This document shows positions 51,401 through 59,030 of a stretch of 64,000 nucleotides of DNA, in pieces. The position numbers and the translations under genes are program-made. The DNA lies in the NCBI GenBank assembly GCA_965212245.1, contig OZ243107.1:3162001-3226000 (forward strand), given 5' to 3'. The notes under the pieces were generated by a model. It had not been told where the DNA came from and made no database searches. It saw only the letters and a program-made list of their open reading frames with translations. Origin of the DNA: CAKZNE01 sp040222435 (GTDB lineage: Bacteria; Bacteroidota; Bacteroidia; Flavobacteriales; Schleiferiaceae). Within the stretch, counting starts at the first letter, position 1. Each line of letters opens with the position of its first letter.

Positions 51401-52871
51401 TTGCACCTATTACAGCAAAACTGAATGTCATTGCCATTGGTGTAAACATTTTACCTTCTACTCCTTGTAGCGTTAGAATAGGAATAAATACGATTAAAAT
51501 AATAAGCTGCCCAAAAAAAGCGGCATTCATCATTTTACTGGATGATGTATTGGATATTTCGTCCAAGTCTTGTTGCGAAAGTCGTCCGTTAACCGTATTT
51601 CTAACCCTTTGTGATATGTAGAAGGCGACACTTTCTACAATAATCACCGCACCATCTACTATAATTCCAAAATCTATTGCTCCTAAACTCATTAGGTTTG
51701 ACCAAACACCAAAAATATTCATCATGATGTAGGCAAATAAAAGCGAGAGTGGTATGGTAGATGCGACTATTAAACCACCTCTGAAATTTCCTAAAAACAA
51801 TACCAATACAAATATGACTATCAAACCTCCTTCCAAGAGATTGGAAGAAACTGTGCTGGTTGTTCTTTCAATTAAAGAAGCTCTATCAATAAAGGGTTGA
51901 ATGCTTATGCCTTTAGGTAATGATTTTTCAATTTCCACCACACGGTCTTTTACTCTTGCTATTACATCATTAGAGTTTTCGCCTCTTAGCATTAATATCA
52001 TTCCACCAACAGCATCTCCTTCTCCATTTTTAGTAAAAGAACCAAAACGTACAGCGTGACCAAACCTCACAGTAGCTACATCCTTTATTAAAATAGGAAT
52101 ATCATTTTCCGTAGTAACAACAATGTTTTCCAAATCTGTTAATGATCTGGCTAATCCTTCTCCTCTAATAAAATTGGCCTTGTGGTCTTTTACAATATAA
52201 GCTCCTCCAGTATTTTCATTATTAATCTCAAGGGCTTTAAATATTTCCGCTATGGTAATTCCCATACTTTTCAATCTATCAGGGTCAACCGCTATTTCAT
52301 ACTGCTTTACCCTACCACCGAAACTATTTACTTCCACAACGCCCGGAAGCATAGCCATTTGTCTTTTTACAATCCAATCCTGATAGGTTCTTAAATCAGT
52401 ATCAGTGTATTTATCTTTATAGCTGGAATCTACCGCCAAGGTATATTGGTAAATCTCGCCCAATCCTGTGGTTATGGGTCCCATAAAAGGTTCTCCAAAT
52501 TTTTGAGGAATAGAAGCTTTTACATCAGCTAATTTCTCCGAAACCAGTTGTCTGGGCAAATAAGTCCCCATATCGTCTTCAAACACAAGAGTTACCACGG
52601 ATAATCCGAAACGTGAAATGGAACGAATTTCTGTAATGCCGGGTAGATTAGCCATAGCGACCTCTACAGGATAGGTTACAAATTGCTCTATATCTTCGGT
52701 TCCGAGATTTGGAGAGGTGGTAATTACTTGTACCTGATTATTAGTGATGTCAGGTACGGCATCTATTGGTACTTCTTTCATGGAATAAATTCCAACACCA
52801 ACCCAAGCTAACATCATCAATCCTATGATGAGCTTGTTCTTTATTGAGAATAAAATTATTTTGTTAATCAT
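48456..52871 (-). CDS. CzcA-type heavy-metal RND pump fused to a TolC-like outer-membrane factor
   Basis: 1471 residues. Residues 1 to about 1040 are an RND pump: signal-like first helix, periplasmic domains, and the helix-4 motif DFGIIVDGAVIIVE (about 399-412), the form that goes with Zn, Co, Cd or Ni rather than Cu/Ag pumps. From residue 1051 a second hydrophobic stretch ends TLFGQTAQAQ, resembling a signal peptide, then a TolC-like factor of about 400 residues (LTLDEAISFGLSNN, FEGGAIDYVEYIQGL). Similar fusions are known in Bacteroidota. Protease cleavage at AQA or internal initiation at Met1051 could separate the halves. Confidence 0.93.
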   Translation of the reverse strand: MINKIILFSIKNKLIIGLMMLAWVGVGIYSMKEVPIDAVPDITNNQVQVITTSPNLGTEDIEQFVTYPVEVAMANLPGITEIRSISRFGLSVVTLVFEDDMGTYLPRQLVSEKLADVKASIPQKFGEPFMGPITTGLGEIYQYTLAVDSSYKDKYTDTDLRTYQDWIVKRQMAMLPGVVEVNSFGGRVKQYEIAVDPDRLKSMGITIAEIFKALEINNENTGGAYIVKDHKANFIRGEGLARSLTDLENIVVTTENDIPILIKDVATVRFGHAVRFGSFTKNGEGDAVGGMILMLRGENSNDVIARVKDRVVEIEKSLPKGISIQPFIDRASLIERTTSTVSSNLLEGGLIVIFVLVLFLGNFRGGLIVASTIPLSLLFAYIMMNIFGVWSNLMSLGAIDFGIIVDGAVIIVESVAFYISQRVRNTVNGRLSQQDLDEISNTSSSKMMNAAFFGQLIILIVFIPILTLQGVEGKMFTPMAMTFSFAVIGAMILCLTYVPMVSALFMSKKPSQKVMWGDKAIIWMADKYEPLLQKALKRKTLILSISVAFLLLAIFTFSRMGGEFIPKLDEGDIAMQALLKPGSSLEETEKVSSLIEKTILDNFPEVTEMVSRIGVAELPTDPMPMDIADMFIILKPQSEWTSAETKEELIDKIKDKLAFIPGVNYEFSQPLELRFNELMTGVRQDVAIKLFGEDLDALASYAQKMSEIIGTVEGVADIKVEATKGLPQMTVKYEREKLAQYGLNVQELNTIVRTAFSGEVAGVIFEGEKRFDLVVRLKDEHKTSINDLKNIYVELPNGQQLPLKEVASISYQGGPMQISREGTNRRTYVGINVRGRDVESVVNEIQEKLDTQLDLPPGYYIKYGGSFENLQRAKSRLMIVVPIALALIFVLLFFALKSFSQTIMIYVAIPLSAIGGIFSLWLRDMPFSISAGVGFIVLFGVAVLNGLVLISSMNELKEEGMSLKERIIKGTKERIRPIFLTASTDILGFLPMAISTSSGAEVQRPLATVVIGGMLTASILTLIIIPILYSIVEARAERKKLKSDSNEGFNMGGASIATLLIIPLIGAFTLFGQTAQAQVGDVKQLTLDEAISFGLSNNGNVKAAETEVERLGVLKGTSFDLGKTDVGVQYGQYNSFENDFAFSIDQKFQFPTVYSSKSGLAKANIKSGELEKAITENELIKEIKLTWYQLAYLMDRNKLLRYQDSMYIKFLKAAELRYQTEAGTLLEKVTAESKVTAVKAVIAQNEADIKSYKSRLQALLNSPSPVDIIDDFNPKKELNLTLDTAIIASNPYLGYLNNLIAVREKEKAVNKAQFLPDFSIGYFNQSLIGYYNVNGTEQFYGSSQRFTGVQATISIPLWAKPDIARVKAAKLNQLKAETEATYYQTTLLGEYERVVQDYLKFKYTLDTYEANALPQAELILSNSTKSFEGGAIDYVEYIQGLTNGLEIKNSYLNILNQYNQSIIAIEYLAGK

Positions 52872-52883
52872 AAGACTTTTAGA

Positions 52884-53027
52884 TTATTTGAAGTGAGTAG
52901 AAAAGTAGTGCACCGCTCTAGCAACGATAGCCATAATCAGTATTATGCAAGCCAGCGTGATGAAAAACCACTTTATCATTAATAGCAAAGTGATTTTGCC
53001 TTTTCTCTTTTTTCGGCTCCTTTTCAT
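52884..53027 (-). CDS. Small single-helix membrane protein
   Basis: A 47-residue frame (62 if begun at 53072) with a very basic N terminus, MKRSRKKRKGKITLLL, and one hydrophobic helix, WFFITLACIILIMAIVARAV. It lies between the DUF6660 gene and the pump gene on the same strand, 12 bases from the pump start. The position and basic-then-hydrophobic layout are plausible for a small regulator or accessory of the pump. I do not recognise a family. Confidence 0.4.
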   Translation of the reverse strand: MKRSRKKRKGKITLLLMIKWFFITLACIILIMAIVARAVHYFSTHFK

Positions 53028-53168
53028 ACAAGCCAGAATTTTTAAACATGAATAAGATGTGCTCGGAAACAAGCACCACGTAAACTAAATAGAAAGCTTT
53101 CTGAAAAAGGTGAATTAAGCGAGAGCCAATCCCGCTTAGACATATTTAGCCCTTAGAAAGCAAGGGTG

Positions 53169-53486
53169 TTATGCCCTAGGGGGAATAAACATATCGAATA
53201 GATCGATACTTGAGAAGTTTTTCTTGTAAGAAGGGATAACGGAAATGACAGGTATTGGTGAGGTTGCCTGTGTCGCTTCGGGAAAAGTAACATGAACATG
53301 ACAGCAGTGGCACGAACATACAGGGCTGCAAAGGTCGTTTGTGTTTGAATTGTGATCGTGGCCAGAATGGGAACCTGCAGACATCTCTATATGCTGAGCA
53401 CTATCAATACCGGAATTTGCTAGCCCATCTGTACACATGACAAAGGACAAGCCCAGAAAATATACCGCTAATATGTAAGACAACAT
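53169..53486 (-). CDS. DUF6660-type Cys/His-rich small protein
   Basis: 105 residues from the ATG at 53486; an upstream start at 53537 would add 17 residues. N-terminal hydrophobic stretch MLSYILAVYFLGLSFVMC, then HSGHDHNSNTNDLCSP and the cluster CSPVCSCHCCHVHV, which looks metal-binding, and a C-terminal FSSIDLFDMFIPPRA. This matches proteins named DUF6660 at the head of metal-efflux operons in Bacteroidota. It is probably exported or membrane-tethered. Confidence 0.75.
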   Translation of the reverse strand: MLSYILAVYFLGLSFVMCTDGLANSGIDSAQHIEMSAGSHSGHDHNSNTNDLCSPVCSCHCCHVHVTFPEATQATSPIPVISVIPSYKKNFSSIDLFDMFIPPRA

Positions 53487-53742
53487 TTTCAAAACGATGG
53501 CAAATTTAAATTTTTTTATTAAACCTATAGAAACCAAGAGATAAAATTATCTACAAATTCGTAAGGCCGTTAAAGTTCGCTTCGCTCCTAAAACCGCCTT
53601 CCTACCTCTCCCCTTTTGATTCGTTAAGGGATGCCCGCGCCCAAACCCATAAAAAAAATGGAAACTTAATTCACTCCTCGGAAAGAGGAGAATTGGTTTG
53701 CAGAAGGAAATTCACGTACAGCCTTTCTGGCAAGCCCACGCT

Positions 53743-53769
53743 TTCAGGCTCCGCTGCACTGCGCCTGAA
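53743..53769. repeat. Hairpin with conserved TCCGCTGCACTGC loop
   Basis: Stem TTCAGGC/GCCTGAA with loop TCCGCTGCACTGC. Loops of nearly the same sequence with other stems lie near 41050, at 62996-63020 and near 63390. Confidence 0.6.
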
Positions 53770-54342
53770 CCCAAAGCTATGTTTACATAATGCAGTACAT
53801 TATATGACAAACTTGTCATAGAGATTTGATTATCAATTAGATATACGTTCACAAGTTGGTCCATATAATTTAGTATTATGTAAACCAGCAAAGCTGGGCC
53901 TCAAAATTTCGTTTTCTCAAGGAAATCTTTTTAGTTCTCGTCTGGCTAGAAACTTCTCGTTTGACGTTTGTCCATATAATTAGTCGCTATGTTAAATTGC
54001 CGCGCGGCCTTTGCCCTTCATTGGCTTCCAAAGGCTCTTTGCACTTTTTTCAAAAGCTCTCACAAAGAGCTCTTTTCCCGCCAATCCAGCCGCACCCCCA
54101 GGCTCAGCCAACCGCACATGAAACCCCTTTCTTTTTTCGGCCAACGCGCAAAAAATTATTCTTAAAATTCGTTCCTACGATAAAATGTACGGGTAAAACT
54201 GAAATACGTAAATCTCAGCGTTTAGGAATTCAGCTTTTGTCTATTATTGAAAATTCGGATAGTTACTGTGTATGGTGTGATCCGGCTCGCCAGGCTGTGT
54301 AAGTTTTCAGTGGTGCTCGCAAAAGGCTTTTTTATTCTTTTG

Positions 54343-54372
54343 TCTTGATACAAAAGAAACAAAAGATCAAGA
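54343..54372. repeat. A-rich-loop hairpin, middle copy
   Basis: Stem TCTTGAT/ATCAAGA with the 16-base loop ACAAAAGAAACAAAAG. Corresponds to the hairpins at 41249 and 63522 with compensated stem changes. Confidence 0.6.
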
Positions 54373-54396
54373 AGAAAATATGCTGCCTACGCGCTC

Positions 54397-54477
54397 TTTG
54401 TGGCTTGGCCTAATGGCCTTGCCGCTATCGCGTCAACATCAAAGCCCAGGACGATGGCTCTTTGATGCAGCCACAAA
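54397..54477. repeat. Nested stem-loop element, middle copy
   Basis: Outer stem TTTGTGGCT/AGCCACAAA (54397-54405 with 54469-54477), inner ATCAAAG/CTTTGAT (54438-54444 with 54460-54466), and a small GGCC-taat-GGCC hairpin. It follows the A-rich-loop hairpin in the same order as in R1 and R2, though the sequence is different. Confidence 0.55.
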
Positions 54478-54744
54478 TTCACCCCAACGCTGGCCCGCAT
54501 TTTCTTCGGGCCAACGCGCAACGCTCCGAAACAGCTTCTGTTTTACATAATATTATCAGTTGTCGTTATCCGCGCCAGAAAGAATGCCAAAGGTATGGTC
54601 GGAAGCTCGGGAAATGACAAGGGAAAATAAATCAAAGCCGATTGCTACGCAAACCGCTTTGCCCTTGCATTTGCCTCACTTCTCCCATGTGGGACTCGCA
54701 TGCCCTGGCGCTGGTTGCCGGGGCTTCACTTAAATCTTTCTATT

Positions 54745-54915
54745 ATGTATGATTTTCTCGTTGTTCTGGAGTTTCCGGGCATGAAGTTTCCAAAGTCTTT
54801 AAAGTCTTTTGAGGTTATGGCATCCAATCGCTATGCTGCGCGTAAGCTGGCCATGCATAAGTATTGCAAGCATGCTTTGTGGTGGGCGGCAGTTCTTAAA
54901 ACATGGGGGCCGTAG
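54745..54915 (+). CDS. Possible small protein
   Basis: A 56-residue frame beginning at ATG 54745 (MYDFLVVLEFPGMKFPKSLK), with a helical, basic C-terminal half (SNRYAARKLAMHKYCKHALW). No family recognised. The amino-acid pattern (strand, loop, helix) is more protein-like than the other frames in this tract, but there is no supporting context other than the absence of anything else. It may be a chance frame. Confidence 0.3.
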   Translation: MYDFLVVLEFPGMKFPKSLKSFEVMASNRYAARKLAMHKYCKHALWWAAVLKTWGP

Positions 54916-54964
54916 GTTCCCTTTTTGCTCAACTCCCCTACCGTAAATGAACTATATCTGGAAC

Positions 54965-56581
54965 TCAGATCGGGGGCAAACCAAGCTCCTCTAAAAATTG
55001 ATTGTGCTTTTCACGAGCTTTAGAAGCCTTTTTTTCAATTTCAATCAATTGGATATTAACCTCCTGAAGATCAATTTTCTCTTCTGGCTTGGCAGTGCTT
55101 ACATACCTGGAAATATTCAGATTGAAATCATTTTTCTCAATCTCTTCCATTGTAACCCGTCTTGCATAACGCTCAATTGATTCTTCGGGTCGCTTTTGAT
55201 AGGTTTCAACTATCTTGTTGATATGCTTTTCTTCTAAACTGTTTTGACGTTTGCCAGGCTTGTAGTTTTCACTAGCATTAATGAATAATACGTCATCTTC
55301 GTTTTTACATTTTTTTAAAACCAATATGCAGACGGGAATTCCTGTTGAGAAAAAGAGATTGGATGGTAATCCAATTACGGTATCTATATGACCGTCTTTC
55401 AGTAGTTTAGTTCTAATTCTTTGCTCTGCACCACTTCTGAACAACACACCATGCGGAAGAATGATAGCCATTGTTCCTTCTTCACTCAAATAGTGAAAGC
55501 CGTGCAGTAAGAAAGCAAAATCAGCAGCGGATTTTGGCGCTAATCCATGATTTTTAAAGCGAAAGTCTTCGCCCATGACCTCTGATGGATCCCACCGTAA
55601 GCTAAAAGGAGGATTAGCCACTACAGCGTCAAATTCCATTTTCTTTGCGGGATTCATTTCATTGAGTATGTCCCAATCATTGGTTAAGGAATCACCATGA
55701 AAGATGTCAAATTCAGAATCCTTCACCCCATGCAAAAGCATGTTCATTCGCGCTAGGTTGTAGGTAGTAATATTTTTTTCCTGTCCGTATATTCTATTAA
55801 CAACGCCTCCCTCCTTTTCAATCTGATGTTTTACATTCAGCAGCAATGAGCCTGACCCACAAGCAAAATCAAATACTTTATCGAGTTTCTTCTTGACACC
55901 TGATTTGGGGTTCTGACTATCCAAGGCAACAATCTTTGACAAGATGGTAGATATTTCTTGTGGCGTATAAAACTCACCGGCTTTCTTACCTGAACCTGCT
56001 GCAAATTGACCGATCAAGTACTCATAAGCATCTCCCAAAGAATCACTATCTGTTGAGAATCCAGAAATGCCTTCTGCAATTTTGGTGATTATGGTACAGA
56101 GCTTTTTGTTTCGTGCTTCGTAGTTCTTACCAAGCTTCTCAGAATCAAGGTTTATTTCTGAGAACAGGCCCTTGAATGTGCTTTCAAATGATTCATTTTC
56201 AATGTATTTAAACCCTTTTTGAAGCGTGTGGAGCAACTCTCCACCCTGAATCCGTGCAAGCTCAGAGATACTATCCCACAAATAATCTGGCTTAATAACA
56301 TAGTGCACTTTTCTGCGCATCTGCTTTTCAAAAGCGTCAATATCGGATGGGTTTTCTTTGTACCACACGGATAATGGCGTGCGCTTGTCATCCTCTTCCA
56401 AATTAGGATAATCGGAACCTAACTCCTTTTTCACTGACTGCTCATAATTATCTGATATGTAGCGTAAAAAGAGAAATGAAAGCATATAATCACGGAAATC
56501 ATCCGCGTTCATCGCACCTCTTAGTTGGTCAGCTATGCCCCAAAGTATTTTGCCTAATTCATGTTGTTTACTTGCTGCCAT
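54965..56581 (-). CDS. hsdM: Type I restriction-modification methyltransferase subunit HsdM
   Basis: 538 residues. The N-terminal helical domain (QHELGKILWGIADQLRG, FRDYMLSFLFLRYISDNYEQ) is the HsdM_N type. The AdoMet site is FDFACGSGSLLLNV (near 238), the catalytic motif is NPPF (near 321, preceded by FDAVVA), and GEFYTPQEISTIL opens the methylase fold. With HsdS it methylates adenine at the recognised sequence and protects host DNA. It is the last gene of the operon, five bases after the PrrC-like gene. Confidence 0.96.
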   Translation of the reverse strand: MAASKQHELGKILWGIADQLRGAMNADDFRDYMLSFLFLRYISDNYEQSVKKELGSDYPNLEEDDKRTPLSVWYKENPSDIDAFEKQMRRKVHYVIKPDYLWDSISELARIQGGELLHTLQKGFKYIENESFESTFKGLFSEINLDSEKLGKNYEARNKKLCTIITKIAEGISGFSTDSDSLGDAYEYLIGQFAAGSGKKAGEFYTPQEISTILSKIVALDSQNPKSGVKKKLDKVFDFACGSGSLLLNVKHQIEKEGGVVNRIYGQEKNITTYNLARMNMLLHGVKDSEFDIFHGDSLTNDWDILNEMNPAKKMEFDAVVANPPFSLRWDPSEVMGEDFRFKNHGLAPKSAADFAFLLHGFHYLSEEGTMAIILPHGVLFRSGAEQRIRTKLLKDGHIDTVIGLPSNLFFSTGIPVCILVLKKCKNEDDVLFINASENYKPGKRQNSLEEKHINKIVETYQKRPEESIERYARRVTMEEIEKNDFNLNISRYVSTAKPEEKIDLQEVNIQLIEIEKKASKAREKHNQFLEELGLPPI

Positions 56582-56586
56582 ATCTA

Positions 56587-57735
56587 CTATGCATGTAAAA
56601 TGAAGTTGTATTTATTCTGTATTGCGTTAAAAATATCAATGATATCTTTCTTATTATCAGGAACAGGCTCCCTAAGCTCATAGCGGAAAACGGATTTGTG
56701 TGCCATGGTATTTACCAACTGAGACTTTTTGTCGGGATCGGTTATGCCAATTTCCGTCAAAACGTGCGAAAAATTTCGTACACCTAAAAATGAACTGATG
56801 TTCTCTAAAATTTGACGTAGTAAAGCGAAGTGATAGACATATATCTTGTTAGCGTCAATTGCTTCTTTTAACGCCCGGAGCAGTTCCAAATGATACAGGA
56901 AGACCTCCTTTCTGGGCCCTACTAACTCAACTACGCCTTCATTATTCTTCAGTTTATAAATGTTAATCTGCTTCTCGTATTTTGAAGCTTTATCCCCCCT
57001 GGTTAACCAGTCTGCCAAAATGGAAAAGAAACCAATATGGTGCGTTGTGATGATTATTTTTCGGCTTTTAAAGTGCTTATCAATTAAGTCCATCAAAGAT
57101 GAGATAGTAACGAAGATGTTGTGATCATCAAGACTTGATACAGGGTCATCAATGAAAAAATGTGTTGCCTGGTTGCCTTCACCCGTCCAGCCTTCTACAT
57201 CAAAAAGAGCCAGGAAAAAGCACCACTTAAATATTTGTTCTTCTCCTCTCGAAATCTTGATTGCTGGATTTTCATTTTGGGCAGGTTCATCTTTTTTCTC
57301 TTCTTCTTCTTCTTCCTCTACTTCCTTGTCTCCCTCCTTGAGAAAAAATGTTATGGATTCTATGCCTTCTTTAAGTTCATCGAAATATTTAAAACGATAA
57401 TCAAACTTCGGCTTATAGGGTGTAAGCTTTTCTTCAAGGGCCTTTTCATCTATTAGTGAATGAAACTGATTCAGGCTGCTTTTTTGAATAGTAAGCCTCA
57501 CGTCTACACCATCATTTTCTTCGTCATTGTCCCAATTGAAAAGGTCTTCGCTATACGCATTGTAGTAAACACCGGAGTGATTTCCGTTATTTCTCTCTTT
57601 GGTCACGTCCTTATAACCTACTGATAGTCGGGTCTTTCCCGTTCCATTGAAAGCATAAATCAGATTGATGTTCTTCTCGAGATCAGCAACCTTGGTTGCT
57701 ACAGCTTTCACACTATTTTGAAAATCATCACTCAT
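56587..57735 (-). CDS. prrC: PrrC-family anticodon nuclease (restriction-system guard)
   Basis: 382 residues, close to E. coli PrrC (396). The ATPase half has LIYAFNGTGKTRLSVGY (Walker A near 28), GVYYNAYSEDLFNWDND, ISRGEEQIFKWCFFLAL (ABC-like signature region), and FFIDDPVSSLDDHN (Walker B near 193). The C-terminal nuclease half has YHFALLRQILENISSFLG and MAHKSVF, giving a triad R307, E311 and H346 that corresponds to Arg320, Glu324 and His356 of PrrC. PrrC is kept silent by the type I enzyme and cuts tRNA anticodons when the enzyme is disabled by a phage. An odd Glu-rich run lies near residue 140. Confidence 0.92.
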   Translation of the reverse strand: MSDDFQNSVKAVATKVADLEKNINLIYAFNGTGKTRLSVGYKDVTKERNNGNHSGVYYNAYSEDLFNWDNDEENDGVDVRLTIQKSSLNQFHSLIDEKALEEKLTPYKPKFDYRFKYFDELKEGIESITFFLKEGDKEVEEEEEEEKKDEPAQNENPAIKISRGEEQIFKWCFFLALFDVEGWTGEGNQATHFFIDDPVSSLDDHNIFVTISSLMDLIDKHFKSRKIIITTHHIGFFSILADWLTRGDKASKYEKQINIYKLKNNEGVVELVGPRKEVFLYHLELLRALKEAIDANKIYVYHFALLRQILENISSFLGVRNFSHVLTEIGITDPDKKSQLVNTMAHKSVFRYELREPVPDNKKDIIDIFNAIQNKYNFILHA

Positions 57736-59030
57736 ACTTCAGATTCATTAATCGATGGAAAAAGTTGCTGCATCAACCCTTTCTTATGCCTTTCTAAAGC
57801 AGTTATTTTTTTGGATTGAGCTTCTATGAGGTTATCTGCATCAGCAAGACAGTCAACTATCTTTTCTTGCTCCCTTAGGTTTTTCGGAATCAATAATGGA
57901 CAATTCAGCACATCATCTTTTCTAAGATTGGTTTGCTTAACTCCATCGTCAAACCGTAAGAAGTACGCATTTCTATTGAGAATGTAGAATAAGAATCTAT
58001 CATTCACGCCAGTTGCTGTGAGTTTGCATATGCGTTGATTTACCGTATAAGTATCTTCTTGATCAACATAGAAACACTTTGCTATAGCTTTACCATTGGG
58101 AACGTCACTCAATACCATAAGAATATCTCCTTCCATGGCCAGGCAATTGGCAGAGTTTGTGTGTTTAACTACTTTTCCTTCTGATGAGATAAACTTTGAA
58201 TTTACTACTATATAGCCTCCTGAATCTGATATTTCTTGTTCATGTGCCTTTCCGTTTTCATAATCAGCGATTTGTGTAAGAGTAGTTTCTTGCCATTCTC
58301 CGTCATCCTCAAACTCTGGAAAGCGCAATTGTGGAATTGTTTCTCCTTCAACAGGAAAAAGCTCTTGCAATAAGCCTTTTCTATGATCTTCCAGCGCACC
58401 AAGCTTTTCTTTTTCTGCGAATATTAGGTCATCTAATGATGAGAGGCAATCGGCTATTTTTTGTTGTTCATTCTTATCTTTAGGATAATAAACTCTAATT
58501 GATGATAATCTGGTACCTGAGATGCCCAAGACCTTGGCCCCTTGTGATTCTCTTTTTATCTGATTCCTAAGTCCATCAGACTTAAATAAATAGCCTGCAA
58601 AACCAGAAGCTAATTTATGATCAATTTGCCTTGCTAGAAGCGTATGTAAACCTGAAAGCAGCTTCTCACTATTTAGATTAACAATTTCAATGCTTTTACC
58701 TACATCGTCTACATCCTCAGAGGCATCAGCAAAAATCATATCCCTCTCTTTACAATAATTCTCATTATCAATCTTCTCAATTGAAACATCCGTGTTTATA
58801 TATGGTACGGATTCCTTTGTTATATCAAATAGAGTAGAAAACTTAGTATGGATATCTCCGTAATGAATGTTTTTAACCTCACCAACTTCATAAGTTAGTT
58901 TATCTCTGGAAAGTGAATTAGTTACTTTGAGTGAATATATTTCAGAAAAGCCTTCTAACGACCATTCTGCATCTTTTTCGAACTCGGGAAAACGCACCCC
59001 TGGAACCATATTTTGTTTTTCGTTACTCAT
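57732..59030 (-). CDS. hsdS: Type I restriction-modification specificity subunit HsdS
   Basis: 432 residues with two target-recognition domains, each followed by a conserved helix. The repeats begin with VPGVRFPEFEKDAEW and IPQLRFPEFEDDGEWQ, and the helices are EQQKIADCLSSLDDLI and EQEKIVDCLADADNLI, each followed by a matching ALEDHRKGLLQELF/ALERHKKGLMQQLF tail. It sets the DNA target of the restriction and methylase complexes. It overlaps hsdR by eight bases and prrC by four. Confidence 0.95.
   Translation of the reverse strand: MSNEKQNMVPGVRFPEFEKDAEWSLEGFSEIYSLKVTNSLSRDKLTYEVGEVKNIHYGDIHTKFSTLFDITKESVPYINTDVSIEKIDNENYCKERDMIFADASEDVDDVGKSIEIVNLNSEKLLSGLHTLLARQIDHKLASGFAGYLFKSDGLRNQIKRESQGAKVLGISGTRLSSIRVYYPKDKNEQQKIADCLSSLDDLIFAEKEKLGALEDHRKGLLQELFPVEGETIPQLRFPEFEDDGEWQETTLTQIADYENGKAHEQEISDSGGYIVVNSKFISSEGKVVKHTNSANCLAMEGDILMVLSDVPNGKAIAKCFYVDQEDTYTVNQRICKLTATGVNDRFLFYILNRNAYFLRFDDGVKQTNLRKDDVLNCPLLIPKNLREQEKIVDCLADADNLIEAQSKKITALERHKKGLMQQLFPSINESEV

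Larger units (their letters stand above)
53538..54964. repeat. Non-coding mosaic tract between the metal and restriction modules
   Basis: About 1.4 kb in which I support no gene except a doubtful short frame at 54745. It shares elements with R1 and R2, not as one alignment but piecewise: AT-rich sites (53784, 53860, 53969, 54543), the string GCCAACGCGC (54139, 54509), an A-rich-loop hairpin, a nested stem-loop (54397-54477), and a loop-conserved hairpin (53743-53769). The composition is G+C-richer in patches than the surrounding genes. Confidence 0.7.

Noticed and set aside
48456..52871. Pump gene as an assembly artefact joining two genes
   Set aside because: The frame is open through the junction, and pump-TolC fusions of this length are known in the phylum.
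53961..54302. 113-residue open frame on the plus strand in the mosaic tract
   Set aside because: Its translation has low-complexity and repeat-derived composition, it spans the GCCAACGCGC unit, and it shows no domain or context support.
53538..54964. CRISPR array
   Set aside because: Repeats are irregular in spacing, length and sequence and no cas gene is present.
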